In this document: positions 6,362 to 15,015 of the stretch, piece after piece
Numbering within the stretch: the stretch's first letter is position 1
Layout: each line of letters begins with the position of its first letter
Assembly: GCA_016192135.1 (NCBI GenBank)
Contig: JACPUR010000031.1
Span: 1-50,009 of the forward strand
Direction: 5' to 3'
DNA: 50,009 nt
Source of the DNA: Candidatus Tectomicrobia bacterium
Lineage (GTDB): Bacteria > UBA8248
Program-made: the position numbers and the translations under genes
Notes under the pieces: model-generated
Database searches by the model: none
What the model saw: only the letters and a program-made list of their open reading frames with translations
Told to the model about the DNA's origin: nothing

Positions 6362-8653
6362 ATGACCAACTTCGCCTATGTCGGAAAGAGCGTCCCCCGC
6401 GTGGATGCGCCCGAGAAGGTCACAGGCCGGGCCATGTACACCCTCGACCTTCTGCTGCCCAAGATGCTTCACGGCAAGCTCCTGGGCAGCCCCTTTCCCC
6501 ACGCCCGAGTCAAGAATATCGACACGGGCCGCGCCGAAAAGCTCCCAGGGGTGAAGCTCGTCCTGACCGCGAAGGATATCCCGGACTACGTCGTCTGGGG
6601 TGTGATGCCCTCCTGCTACGACCAGAGACCGCTCGCCGTGGACAAGGTGCGCTTCGTCGGGGACACCGTCGCGGCGGTTGTCGCGGCCTCGGAAGACATC
6701 GCCCAGGAGGCTATCGAGCTCATCGAGGTGGATTACGAGGATCTCCCGACCGTGTTCGACCCGCGCGAAGCGATGCGGGAGGGAGCTCCCGTCATCCACG
6801 CGGAAAAACCGAACAACATCGCGTTCACCAAACACATGGAATTCGGCCCAGTGGACGAGATGTTCCGGATCGCCCACCACGTGAGCGTGCTCTCGACCGA
6901 GTCCTCCCGCCAAGCCCATTGCGCCTTCGAGACTCACGTCTCGATCGCCGAATGGTCCCCAAGCGGGAACCTCACCGTCTACAACTCCTCCCAGTGCCCG
7001 AGCCTTTCCAGCCAATACTTCGCGAAGTGCCTCCACATTCCCGAAGCCAACGTCCGCGTGGTCACGAACTACGTGGGCGGAGGCTTCGGGGGGAAAGCGA
7101 CGAGCAAGTTCAACATCGATTTCCTGTCGATCATCGCGGCGAAGAAGCTCGGCCGCCCCGTCAAGTTCTACTACACCCGGGAGGAGGAATTCCTCCTGGC
7201 CACCCACCGCACCAAGCAGTACCACACCATCCGGATCGCCACCGACAAGGAAGGCCTTCTCCTGGCCCGCGAGGTGAAGATGGTGGTGGACAATGGCGGC
7301 TACTCGGACTACGGCCCCGTCGTCGGCGCCATCACCGCCCACATGGGCGGCAGCCTCTACAACTTCAAAGCCTACCGCCACCACGCGGATGTGGTCTACA
7401 CGAACGTCCCCCCTGGAGGCGCCATGCGGGGAGTAGGCAACGCGGGCTACACGTTCGGGACCGAGAGCGCCATGGACAACCATGCCCGCCAAATCGGCAT
7501 GGACTCGGCCGAGTTCCGGATGAAGAATCTCGTGAAGAAGGGGGACACCACCATCATCGGGGCCCGGATCAGCAGTTGCGGCGCCCGGGAGTGCCTCCGG
7601 GAAGCCGTCAAGCGGGTCCCCTGGAAGGGCCCGCGTCCCACAGGAGGCGCGAGGAAGCGGGGCTACGGCCTCGCCATGGCGGTGCACTTCACCGGCACGC
7701 GGGCCATGGGCCCCGAGACGGCGGGCGCCTTCATCAAGATGAACAAAGACGGCACCGTTCAGGTCCTCTCGGGCACCATCGAGATGGGCAACGGCTCGAA
7801 CACCACACTCTCCCAGATCTGCGCCGAGACACTGGGGATACGGGTCGAGGACGTGCAGATCATCAACGGCGATACGGCGGTGAACCCTTACGGCTGGGGG
7901 GTGCGCGGGAGCCGCACCACCGCCATCGACGGGATGGCCACGCGGCTGGCCGCCATCCAGGCGCGCGACATGCTCTTCCGGGGCGCCGCCCAGCTCCTCG
8001 AGTGCGACGCGGCCGACCTGGACGCGCGGGACGGGACCATCTTCGTCAAGAGCTCGCCGGACAGGAATGTCACCCATGGCCAGGCGTACATGAAAATCTA
8101 CGACAAGCAGGGAAGCGAGGCCGTCTACACGGCGGCCTCCTACGACTCCCCCAGCGAGACGCCCGATCCCGCCACCGGCTACGGAAACTGGTCCGCAGCC
8201 TACTCCTTCGGGGCCAAGGTCGCCGAGGTGGAGGTGGATACCGAGACGGGCGCCGTCGAAGTCCTCCGAATCGTGAGCGTAAACGACGTGGGGACCGTCG
8301 TGAACCCGGCGGGCGCCCAGGGCCAACTCGACGGGGGCGCGCTCATGGGGTTGGGCTACGCCCTCATGGAGGATTTCCAGGTGGAGGGAGGCCAGCCCGT
8401 CAACCCCAATTGGCTCGACTACAAGTTCCCCTCCACGCAGGACATGCCCCAGCTGGAAGCCGTTTTGGTCGAGACGGAAAGCCCCTCTGGCCCGTACGGA
8501 GCGAAAGGCCTGGGCGAGATGGTGCAGCTGGCGACCGAGCCCGCGATCGCCAACGCCGTGTACGATGCGGTAGGGGTCCGGATCACCTCCCTTCCGGTCA
8601 CCCCGGAGAAGGTGCTGCGCGGCCTTCGCGAGCTGGCGGGGGCGTCCGCCTGA
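6362..8653 (+). CDS. Molybdenum hydroxylase (xanthine dehydrogenase family) large, molybdopterin-binding subunit
   Basis: 763 aa. Domain order is the aldehyde oxidase a/b hammerhead (about 1-130: VGKSVPRVDAPEKVTGRAMY) followed by the two molybdenum-cofactor domains. Cofactor motifs are GGGFGGKATSKF (about 240) and YGAKGLGE near the end, where Glu719 occupies the catalytic base position of the family. The region that in true CO dehydrogenase carries the VAYRCSFR loop reads GGAMRGVGNAGYTFG, so this is not a form I CoxL and CO is an unlikely substrate. The real substrate could be an aromatic, N-heterocyclic or aldehyde compound. ATG 6362 follows GAGGGG by seven bases. First gene of a large-medium-small operon. 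Confidence 0.88.
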   Translation: MTNFAYVGKSVPRVDAPEKVTGRAMYTLDLLLPKMLHGKLLGSPFPHARVKNIDTGRAEKLPGVKLVLTAKDIPDYVVWGVMPSCYDQRPLAVDKVRFVGDTVAAVVAASEDIAQEAIELIEVDYEDLPTVFDPREAMREGAPVIHAEKPNNIAFTKHMEFGPVDEMFRIAHHVSVLSTESSRQAHCAFETHVSIAEWSPSGNLTVYNSSQCPSLSSQYFAKCLHIPEANVRVVTNYVGGGFGGKATSKFNIDFLSIIAAKKLGRPVKFYYTREEEFLLATHRTKQYHTIRIATDKEGLLLAREVKMVVDNGGYSDYGPVVGAITAHMGGSLYNFKAYRHHADVVYTNVPPGGAMRGVGNAGYTFGTESAMDNHARQIGMDSAEFRMKNLVKKGDTTIIGARISSCGARECLREAVKRVPWKGPRPTGGARKRGYGLAMAVHFTGTRAMGPETAGAFIKMNKDGTVQVLSGTIEMGNGSNTTLSQICAETLGIRVEDVQIINGDTAVNPYGWGVRGSRTTAIDGMATRLAAIQARDMLFRGAAQLLECDAADLDARDGTIFVKSSPDRNVTHGQAYMKIYDKQGSEAVYTAASYDSPSETPDPATGYGNWSAAYSFGAKVAEVEVDTETGAVEVLRIVSVNDVGTVVNPAGAQGQLDGGALMGLGYALMEDFQVEGGQPVNPNWLDYKFPSTQDMPQLEAVLVETESPSGPYGAKGLGEMVQLATEPAIANAVYDAVGVRITSLPVTPEKVLRGLRELAGASA

Positions 8654-8716
8654 TCTCCGCGGACCCTGCCCTTCTCCAGCGTGGGAAATGGAATCGGACA
8701 TACAGGAGGCGGTGCC

Positions 8717-9610
8717 ATGACCTTTGAGCATGTGCCCGTGAGTACCATCGACGAAACCCTCGCGGCGATGAAGCAGTTCGGCGAGCGCGGGAAGCTCTAT
8801 GCCGGGGGGGTAGCGCTCTCCATCCTGATGAAGTCGAAGGTTTACAGGCCCGAGGTGCTGATCGACGTCGCGGGTGTGAAGGAGCTCTCCTTCATCGAGG
8901 AAACCCCCGGGGGAGGCATCCGCATCGGCCCGGGGACCGTCCACCGGGCGCTCGAAACCTCTCCCCTCATCCGGGAGCGCTGCCTCCTGCTGGCCGAAGT
9001 CTTCCACAACGTGGCGACCATCCGCATCCGGAACACGGGCACCATCGGGGGCAACATCTGCTTTGCGGAGCCGGCCTCGGACCCGCCCGGCGTCCTCCTC
9101 GCGCTCGAAGCCCGGATGAAGGCGAGGAGCACGAACGGAAGCGAGCGGATCATTCCGGCGGCGGAATTCTGGATCGGCTACTACGAGTGCGCCCTCCGGC
9201 CGGACGAGCTGCTGACCGGAATCGAGTTCGATCCCCTGCCACCTGGATTCCGGACGGGGTACACCCGCTTCACCACCCGCTCCAAGGAAGACAAGCCCTG
9301 TGTCTCGATCTCCGCGGCGGTCGCGGTGGAAGCGGACGGCATCACTTGCAGGGAGGCCCGCATCGGCCTGGGCGGGGTCGAAGCTGTCTTCCGGCGGCTC
9401 GCGTCCGTGGAGGAAGGGCTCAAGGGCACGGCGCTGACGCGGAAGTCCATCGACGGCGTGCTGACCCATGCGCTCGGCGACCTCGACCCGATCTCCGACA
9501 TCCGGGCGAGCGGCGACTACCGCCGTCAGGTGACCCCCGTCCTCATCCGGCGGACTATCGAAAAGGCCATGGACATGAGCGGCTCACCGGCCCGGGCGGC
9601 CAATTCGTAA
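8717..9610 (+). CDS. Molybdenum hydroxylase FAD-binding medium subunit
   Basis: 297 aa, the flavoprotein of the hydroxylase (CoxM/XdhB type). The two FAD-contact motifs are present: YAGGVALSILMK (a variant of AGGxxL, about residue 28) and TIGGNICFAEPASDPP (about 110). The C-terminal CO_deh_flav_C domain follows (YTRFTTRSKEDKPCVSISAAV). It passes electrons from the iron-sulfur subunit to the final acceptor. ATG 8717 is seven bases after AGGAGG, so the in-frame ATG at 8681 is rejected. It lies 63 bases after the large subunit and 12 before the small one. Confidence 0.9.
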   Translation: MTFEHVPVSTIDETLAAMKQFGERGKLYAGGVALSILMKSKVYRPEVLIDVAGVKELSFIEETPGGGIRIGPGTVHRALETSPLIRERCLLLAEVFHNVATIRIRNTGTIGGNICFAEPASDPPGVLLALEARMKARSTNGSERIIPAAEFWIGYYECALRPDELLTGIEFDPLPPGFRTGYTRFTTRSKEDKPCVSISAAVAVEADGITCREARIGLGGVEAVFRRLASVEEGLKGTALTRKSIDGVLTHALGDLDPISDIRASGDYRRQVTPVLIRRTIEKAMDMSGSPARAANS

Positions 9611-9622
9611 GGAGCTTTCGCC

Positions 9623-10153
9623 ATGCCAAAAGCTGAGCGCAGGACGATTTCCTTCACCCTGAACGGCGAGCCAGTCGAGATCGTGGTCCCCGTCCACCGC
9701 TATCTCGTCGACGTCATCCGCGAGGATCTCGGAATGATGGGCACCAAGCGGGCCTGCGACCAAGGGGTCTGCGGCTCATGCAGCATCATCATGAACGGGC
9801 TCCTCACCTCCGCCTGCCTCACCCTCGCCGTCCGCGCCGACGGCGCCTCAATCGAGACCATCGAGGGCCTCGGGAGCCTCGAGGCGGGGCTGCATCCTAT
9901 CCAGCAGAGCTTCGCCGCCCACGGCGCCACCCAGTGCGGTTACTGCACCCCGGGAATGATCATGTCCGCCAAGGCCCTCCTGGACGAGAACCCGGACCCC
10001 ACGGTGGAGGAGATCAAACACTGGCTCACCGGCAATCTGTGCCGCTGCACCGGCTATGCCAAGATCATCGAGGCCGTCCGCGCCGCCGCCGAGGGCCGCA
10101 CCGAACCCGCGGTCCCGATTTCCGTCCCCACGGTCAAGGCCATCGAGGATTGA
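9623..10153 (+). CDS. Molybdenum hydroxylase [2Fe-2S] small subunit
   Basis: 176 aa, iron-sulfur subunit (CoxS/XdhA type). The plant-ferredoxin-like cluster is ligated by Cys45, Cys50, Cys53 and Cys65 ([13 protein letters not shown] and SAC). The second cluster, in the helical domain, is ligated by Cys105, Cys108, Cys140 and Cys142 ([14 protein letters not shown]). All eight ligands are intact. AAGGAG lies eight bases before ATG 9623. Gene order large-medium-small differs from the coxMSL order of CO dehydrogenase. Last gene of the operon; 10154-10360 downstream holds no gene that I can support. Confidence 0.93.
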   Translation: MPKAERRTISFTLNGEPVEIVVPVHRYLVDVIREDLGMMGTKRACDQGVCGSCSIIMNGLLTSACLTLAVRADGASIETIEGLGSLEAGLHPIQQSFAAHGATQCGYCTPGMIMSAKALLDENPDPTVEEIKHWLTGNLCRCTGYAKIIEAVRAAAEGRTEPAVPISVPTVKAIED

Positions 10154-10360
10154 AGAGAACGGCACAATATTCCCTCGCGAAGCCGGATTCCGAAGCGGCC
10201 AGATTGATCAGGAGCCCGTACACATCACCGCAAGCCATGGACGGCGATTGAGAAACATACCCGGACTTCCGGTACCAATGAGCAGGGTCAACGCCCATCC
10301 CGCCCGCGAAACCCCTTTTCCAGCGGAGGCGAAGGGAAGTTAGGCCTTGTCCTGCACCTC

Positions 10361-10825
10361 TCACGGAGCCGGCTTCCGGGCGGCCGCAAGGGCGTCCTGA
10401 ACGATGCGCGCGAAGATGGCGTCGAGCTCCTTGGCCATTTTATCCAGATCAGGCTTCGCATAGGGGGCAAAAACATCGCTGGGCTTGACGTAAGCGATTG
10501 TGGCGGTGCCGTCCTCATTCTCGTAAATGTAGATGCGGATGGGAGCCTCGAAGCCCGCATCCACACTCGCCTTGAGCATTCGAATCGCGAAGTCGGGACG
10601 GAAGACACCAATCACTTGATTCCCCCGGATTTTCACCCCTCGCGAGGCCGCCCCTGCCTGGGCATTGGCGCGGGTAACCAGGCCCATCTTGTTTTTCTGA
10701 ATGGCATCCACTAGCGCGGCGGTGCTTTTTTCAAATGGCGCCCGGGTCTGGACGCGGACTTTCTCGGCGGCCGAAGCCGGGGCGGCCAAGAGCAGGAAGG
10801 CGAACATAGGGAGAATCAAACGCAT
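10361..10825 (-). CDS. DUF302 domain protein, secreted
   Basis: 154 aa. It starts MRLILPMFAFLLLAAPASAAEK, a Sec signal peptide with an AxA cleavage site. The mature part matches the DUF302 pattern: an F-E-x-S-x-x-x-L-x-x-A-I-x-x-x-G-L core, a short middle strand (NQVIGVFRPDFAIRML), then P-I-R-I-Y-I-Y-E and YVKPSDVFAPY. The function of DUF302 is not established; members occur beside cytochromes, thioredoxins and metal genes, as here. ATG 10825 has GAGGAG eight bases upstream, so an extension to 11059 is spurious. It is divergent from the TlpA-like gene with 123 bases between. Confidence 0.8.
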   Translation of the reverse strand: MRLILPMFAFLLLAAPASAAEKVRVQTRAPFEKSTAALVDAIQKNKMGLVTRANAQAGAASRGVKIRGNQVIGVFRPDFAIRMLKASVDAGFEAPIRIYIYENEDGTATIAYVKPSDVFAPYAKPDLDKMAKELDAIFARIVQDALAAARKPAP

Positions 10826-10948
10826 GGGAGTTGCTCCTCTGAAATGGGAGAGGCTGCAAGAATTCCCGTGAATAATTCCGGCCGGCGGATGTTCTTTCAC
10901 ACAGACGCACCGTCGTGGATGGCCTGTACTCCTAAGGGATGAACTGCC

Positions 10949-11527
10949 GTGGCTGTACCCATATTCCTTAAAACCATGGCCATCGGAATGATTCTTCTGG
11001 CGTGCTTTCTGGGTCCGCGCCCCGCCGGGGCGGCGGAGCCGCGCTTCCATGTCCTCCAAGCCGTTCCACCCGGAGCGCCGCCGCTCGCCGATTTTAGCTT
11101 CCCCGATCTCAATGGCAAGCCCCGTCGGCTGAGCGAATGGCGGGGGAAGGTGGTGTTGCTCGCCTTTTTCGCCACTTGGTGCCCCCTCTGCAACGAGGAA
11201 ATACCGCGCCTCAGCACGCTACAGAAAAAATACGGGGGGCGCGACTTCACCGTCCTCGCGGTGTCGATCGACCAGACCCGGGCCGCTCCGGTGGAGAAAT
11301 GGGCCCGGGAGCGGAAGCTGAGTTTTCCAATTCTGCATGATGAAAGCTTCTCTTCCCGCACGGCCCACAATGTCCGCTTTGTCCCGACGCTCTATCTCCT
11401 GGACCGGGACATGCGGCTTGTCGCGCGCGCCGTTGGGTTCGTGGATTGGCAAGGGAAAGACGCGACGGGCCTCATCGAGCGCCTTTTCGCCCTTCCCCGT
11501 GCGGCTCGAATGGAGGATTCCCCCTAA
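10949..11527 (+). CDS. TlpA/ResA-like thioredoxin, periplasmic
   Basis: 192 aa with an N-terminal signal or anchor (ending GPRPAGAAEP) and an AhpC/TSA-Redoxin domain of the TlpA type. The active site is WCPLC (FFATWCPLCNEEIPRL), the cis-Pro segment is FVPTLYLLDRD, and the strand VVLLAFFATW precedes the active site. Such proteins reduce apocytochrome c or other periplasmic thiols. The five-heme cytochrome two genes downstream makes a cytochrome-maturation role attractive, but this is inference. GTG 10949 is preceded by AAGGGA; ATG 10976 is an alternative that would shorten the signal. Confidence 0.85.
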   Translation: MAVPIFLKTMAIGMILLACFLGPRPAGAAEPRFHVLQAVPPGAPPLADFSFPDLNGKPRRLSEWRGKVVLLAFFATWCPLCNEEIPRLSTLQKKYGGRDFTVLAVSIDQTRAAPVEKWARERKLSFPILHDESFSSRTAHNVRFVPTLYLLDRDMRLVARAVGFVDWQGKDATGLIERLFALPRAARMEDSP

Positions 11528-11677
11528 CTTTTCCTCTCTTCACACGGCAAGACGGGCGCAAGGGCTCCGAAGTTTTGCGGGAAGGGGGTGCCTTCCCGTG
11601 CATACGCGGCCTCCGCTGTTGTCGCGGTAAGCCGTCTCGGGTGGTTTCTACATACAGAAAAGTGGGAGGAACAGGAG

Positions 11678-11926
11678 ATGGCAAAGATGAAGGCAATGAT
11701 GCTGGCGTTCGCGTTCGCGGTGGCGGTGATCCTGTCCGGCGGCGCCGCTTTCGCCCAGGGCAACCCCTGCGCCGGGAAGAACCCGTGCGCGGCCAAGCAA
11801 GGCAACCCCTGCGCGGCGAAGCAGGGCAACCCCTGCGCGGCGAAGAACCCCTGCGCGGCCAAGCAGGGCAACCCCTGCGCCGCGAAAAACCCCTGCGCCG
11901 CCAAGAACCCCTGCGCCAAGAAGTAG
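11678..11926 (+). CDS. Secreted Cys-rich NPCAAK repeat protein
   Basis: 82 aa. A signal peptide (MAKMKAMMLAFAFAVAVILS, cleavage near AFAQ) is followed by a mature part made almost only of eight NPCxxK units: one NPCAGK, six NPCAAK and a final NPCAKK, some spaced by QG. Each unit carries one Cys, so the mature chain has eight Cys at regular intervals of six or eight residues, alternating with Lys. ATG 11678 is preceded by GGAGGAACAGGAG. I do not know a function. Regular Cys spacing suggests metal binding or a disulfide-linked or thiol-redox role, and the TlpA-like gene upstream and the multiheme cytochrome downstream fit that. The DNA repeats are near-identical, so copy number could vary by slippage. 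A strong terminator follows. Confidence 0.85.
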   Translation: MAKMKAMMLAFAFAVAVILSGGAAFAQGNPCAGKNPCAAKQGNPCAAKQGNPCAAKNPCAAKQGNPCAAKNPCAAKNPCAKK

Positions 11927-11949
11927 CGCGTTTCCACTGTTGATGAAGG

Positions 11950-11982
11950 TCTGGGGGGAGGTTATCCTCCCCCCAGATTTTT
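11950..11982 (+). terminator. Intrinsic terminator after the NPCAAK gene
   Basis: TCTGGGGGGAGG (11950-11961), loop TTAT, then CCTCCCCCCAGA (11966-11977) form a perfect 12-bp stem, followed directly by TTTTT. It ends transcription 24 bases after the stop codon and separates the repeat-protein gene from the cytochrome gene. Confidence 0.93.
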
Positions 11983-12027
11983 CATCTGGGGCACCCGTTT
12001 CTCTCCGCCATACGAAAGGCCCAGCTG

Positions 12028-13293
12028 TTGAGGTCCATTTTCCGAAGCGGCCCGGTCCTCGTCCTCCCACTCCTATTCGTGGCGGGTTGGCTTCTTCTGA
12101 GCGCCTCCCGCCCGACGGGGGCCGCTCCCGCTCCATCCTCTGAAGGCCCTTTGGCGAAATGGAAGACCGTGGAGGCCTTCGTCCGGGAGCACTGGGCTTA
12201 TCCGCTGCCGCCCATGGGCGAGGCTCCGGCTTCTTACAAAGGCGACGAGCGCTCCCTCCTCCCCGAGGCGTGCGGGGAGTGCCATCCGGACCAGCACGCC
12301 CAGTGGCGCACCTCCCTGCACGCCAAGGCCATGGGCCCCGGCATCTACGGGCAGCTCGTGGACCTTTGGGCCTCGGATCCCGCCCAGGCCCGCGGCTGCA
12401 ACGAGTGCCACGCCCCCCTGGCCGAGCAGCAGAAGCGCCTCCCGAAGGGTGAGAGTCCGGACGCCGCCTGGGAAAAGAACCCCGCGCACCTCCCCGCCCT
12501 TGAGACGGCGGGCCTCGCCTGCGCCGCCTGCCATGTACGCAGCTGGCGCGTCCATGGCCCGCCCAAGCGGGAGGATACCCGGGGCAACCTCGTAGGAAGC
12601 GCGCACGGCGGGGTCGAGCGCACCCCCTTCTTCGAGCGCGCCGAGTTCTGCATGAAATGCCACCAGCACGACGGCGACGGCCCGAACGGGAAACCCATCC
12701 AGAACACCTACCGCGAGTGGAAGGAGAGCCTTTGGGGACAGGAGGACGTTCAGTGCCAGAGCTGCCACATGCCCAGGCGCCAGCACCTCTGGCGGGGCAT
12801 TCATGACAAGGACATGGCCCAGGGAGCCGTAGGGGTGGAGGTGGAGCTGGCGGGCAAAAAGAACGAGCCGGTTACCGCCCGGATCATTCTCACCAACGAG
12901 GGCGCCGGACACCGCTTCCCGACCTACATCACCCCTTCGGTGGACGTCATCGCCGAACTGGAAGACGCCCGGGGCAGGGCCATCCCCGGCACGCGGCAAA
13001 CGGCCGTCATCGGGCGGCGGCTCTCGGAGGACTTCACGCGGGAGATCTCCGACACCCGCATCCCGCCGCAGGAGTCTTTCGTCATGGATTACCTCCGGGC
13101 CCGACCGCGGGAGGCCGCAACGCTCCGGGTGCGGGTGCACGTCAAGCCGGACCACTTCTACCACGGTTTTTTCATAAGCTATCTGCGGGGAAACGATCTT
13201 TCAGCGCGGGCGCGCAAGCTCATCGAGGAGGCGCGGGACAACGCAGCCAAATCCGCGTTCGATATCTATGACGAGCGATTCGGGCTGCCCTAG
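12028..13293 (+). CDS. Multiheme c-type cytochrome (five CxxCH), cytochrome c554-like
   Basis: 421 aa. After a hydrophobic N-terminal signal (VLVLPLLFVAGWLLL) there are five heme sites: CGECH (82-86), CNECH (124-128), CAACH (165-169), CMKCH (208-212) and CQSCH (243-247). The last 170 residues lack Cys and form a beta-rich domain (LTNEGAGHRFPTYITPSVDV). Spacing resembles the cytochrome_C554 family of periplasmic electron carriers and nitrogen or sulfur oxidoreductases. A specific reaction cannot be assigned. TTG 12028 has AAAGG eight bases upstream. It stands alone between the terminator at 11950 and the sigma-factor gene, with no partner membrane quinol oxidase visible. Confidence 0.87.
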   Translation: MRSIFRSGPVLVLPLLFVAGWLLLSASRPTGAAPAPSSEGPLAKWKTVEAFVREHWAYPLPPMGEAPASYKGDERSLLPEACGECHPDQHAQWRTSLHAKAMGPGIYGQLVDLWASDPAQARGCNECHAPLAEQQKRLPKGESPDAAWEKNPAHLPALETAGLACAACHVRSWRVHGPPKREDTRGNLVGSAHGGVERTPFFERAEFCMKCHQHDGDGPNGKPIQNTYREWKESLWGQEDVQCQSCHMPRRQHLWRGIHDKDMAQGAVGVEVELAGKKNEPVTARIILTNEGAGHRFPTYITPSVDVIAELEDARGRAIPGTRQTAVIGRRLSEDFTREISDTRIPPQESFVMDYLRARPREAATLRVRVHVKPDHFYHGFFISYLRGNDLSARARKLIEEARDNAAKSAFDIYDERFGLP

Positions 13294-13536
13294 CCCAGTC
13301 ACGTAAGCTTTCGCGAAGGTCCTGGAGAAGCGTTGTTCCAGGCGTTCTCACGCCCCTGTTTTGCGGCTCCGCCCATTCTCATCTTGCGCCGACATGACGT
13401 TCCCGGGCATCGCCGAGGAGCCTGAGATCAGGCGCGGGGATACAGCCGAACCGCCTTCATCTTGTGGGAGGCGGGGGAAGATTTCTTCTCCTTCCGGTGG
13501 TAAAATCCGCTTCCCATCGTCCATGGGAAAGGCCGG

Positions 13537-14073
13537 ATGGATAGAACCGAATTCGAACCTCTCGCGCTCGAACACCTGGATGCCCTCTACCGGGGCGCCC
13601 TCCGGCTGACGGGAAGCCCGGAGGATGCCCAGGACCTCGTGCAGGAGGTGTATGTCCGGGCGCTGCGCTTCCATGCCCAGTTCCAGGCCGGCACCAATCT
13701 CAAGGCCTGGCTCTTCAAGATCCTGAAGAACACCTACATCAACCAATACCGGAAGAACGCCCGGAACCCCGAACCCCTCGACCTGGACGACCCGGCCATC
13801 GGGCTGGCCGCGGCGGGGAACCCCCATCCCGCCTCGTCCACCGGCCCGGAGGCCGAGGTCCTCAAGCGCCTGCTGGCCGAGGACCTCGAGAAGGCCCTCT
13901 CGTCCCTGCCGGAGATCTTCCGGCGGGTGGTGATTCTCTCGGACGTGGAAGGCTTTTCCTATCGGGAAATCGCCGATATCGAGGGATGCCCCCTGGGCAC
14001 GGTCATGTCCCGGCTGCACCGGGCCCGGCGGACGCTTCAGGGCCTGCTCCAAAAATATGCAAAAAATATATGA
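13537..14073 (+). CDS. ECF RNA polymerase sigma factor (RpoE/sigma-70 region 2 and 4)
   Basis: 178 aa. Region 2 is clear (LRLTGSPEDAQDLVQEVYVR, about 24-43) with the AWLFKILKNTYINQYRK segment that binds the -10 element. Region 4 (about 118-170) has LPEIFRRVVILSDVEGFSYR followed by the helix-turn-helix IADIEGCPLGTVMSRLHRAR. The linker is short, as in ECF factors. ATG 13537 follows GGGAAAGG. A possible extended -10 element TGGTAAAAT lies at 13498-13506. The gene is 98 bases upstream of a membrane protein that is probably its anti-sigma factor. The stimulus is unknown. Confidence 0.93.
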   Translation: MDRTEFEPLALEHLDALYRGALRLTGSPEDAQDLVQEVYVRALRFHAQFQAGTNLKAWLFKILKNTYINQYRKNARNPEPLDLDDPAIGLAAAGNPHPASSTGPEAEVLKRLLAEDLEKALSSLPEIFRRVVILSDVEGFSYREIADIEGCPLGTVMSRLHRARRTLQGLLQKYAKNI

Positions 14074-14171
14074 TTTTCCCCGGAAGAAATGGAAATGAAA
14101 CGTCCCTATTGGTTGTTCTCCTATTGGTTGTTTCAGGACTAGCGGCAGAACCATAGCTGATGAGGTGAGAT

Positions 14172-14966
14172 GTGGAAGGTGAACCGAGAATGGCAAAAGA
14201 AGAAGCTATGCGCCTCATCGGTCCCTACGCCGACGACGAACTCGGCGTCAAGGACGCGCTGGACGTCCAGGCCTGGATCGCCCGGGATCCGGACTGCCGG
14301 GCGGAGTATGAGCGGGTGGCCGGCCTGAAGCGGGCCCTGCGGGAGCGCCTGGGAGGGGCGGACGTGAGGGCGCCCGAGGCGCTGCGCCTGCGTGTCCAGA
14401 AGGCGCTCCGGGCGGAGCGCCGGCTCCAGCGGCGCTGGATGCCGGCCGCCCTGGCCGCCGCCGCCGCCCTCGCCCTCGTGGTGGGGGGGACGGCCATCTA
14501 CCAGCGGGTGATGATGCTCCCCCGCCAGTTGATCGCCGATACCTTGATGATTTACCGGGTGGAGCGGCAAAACCCCCTGGATCTCCAGTCGGGCGACGTC
14601 CGCAACGTCGCGCTCTGGCTCTCGGAAAAGTTCCAGCAGGACGTCACCCCGATGAACGTGGTGAAGGGTGATTTGATCGGGGTCCGGCTGTGCCCATTCG
14701 GGGGGCAGAAAGGGGCCTACCTCCGCTTCAAGATCAGCGGCCGGAACGCGGGCCTCTTCATCAGCGAGAGCCAGGGGATGCCCTACAGGCTCCCCTTGGT
14801 TCCCAGCATCCGCGCCCATGGGCTGGAGATCTTCGAGACCCGCCAAAACGGCTTCCACCTGGTCTACTGGAAGACGGGCATGTGGTTCTACACCTTAGTG
14901 CTGGAAGACGCACATGATCGGGATATGATCCTCCGCCTCATCCAGCCTCCTGCCTCTCTGTCCTAA
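14172..14966 (+). CDS. Membrane-anchored anti-sigma factor candidate
   Basis: 264 aa if GTG 14172 is used (preceded by GAGG); ATG 14190 is also possible and gives 258 aa. The N-terminal 60 residues look like an anti-sigma domain (LIGPYADDELGVKDALDVQA, then DPDCRAEYERVAGLKRAL), but only one Cys is present and the His-x3-Cys-x2-Cys zinc motif is absent. A single membrane segment (PAALAAAAALALVVGGTAIY, about 97-117) follows. The C-terminal 145 residues face outside and probably sense the signal (VALWLSEKFQQDVTPMNVV). Location directly after the ECF gene supports the role. The regulated genes are not identifiable. Confidence 0.75.
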   Translation: MEGEPRMAKEEAMRLIGPYADDELGVKDALDVQAWIARDPDCRAEYERVAGLKRALRERLGGADVRAPEALRLRVQKALRAERRLQRRWMPAALAAAAALALVVGGTAIYQRVMMLPRQLIADTLMIYRVERQNPLDLQSGDVRNVALWLSEKFQQDVTPMNVVKGDLIGVRLCPFGGQKGAYLRFKISGRNAGLFISESQGMPYRLPLVPSIRAHGLEIFETRQNGFHLVYWKTGMWFYTLVLEDAHDRDMILRLIQPPASLS

Positions 14967-15015
14967 GCCGTTCGAGCGAGGCGGGGCGGCCCCGGAGCGG
15001 CGGCCGGACAAAGAG

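Noticed and set aside
6362-8653. Naming the large subunit coxL (CO dehydrogenase)
   Set aside because: The form I active-site loop VAYRCSFR is absent, and gene order differs from coxMSL, so CO oxidation is not supported.
6239-9469. 1076-codon open frame on the minus strand
   Set aside because: Antisense shadow of the molybdenum hydroxylase genes; biased composition and no recognisable domain.
11524-11937. Repetitive open frame antisense to the NPCAAK gene (AAQGF units)
   Set aside because: It is repetitive only because the sense gene is. The sense frame has a ribosome site, a signal peptide and a terminator; this one has none.
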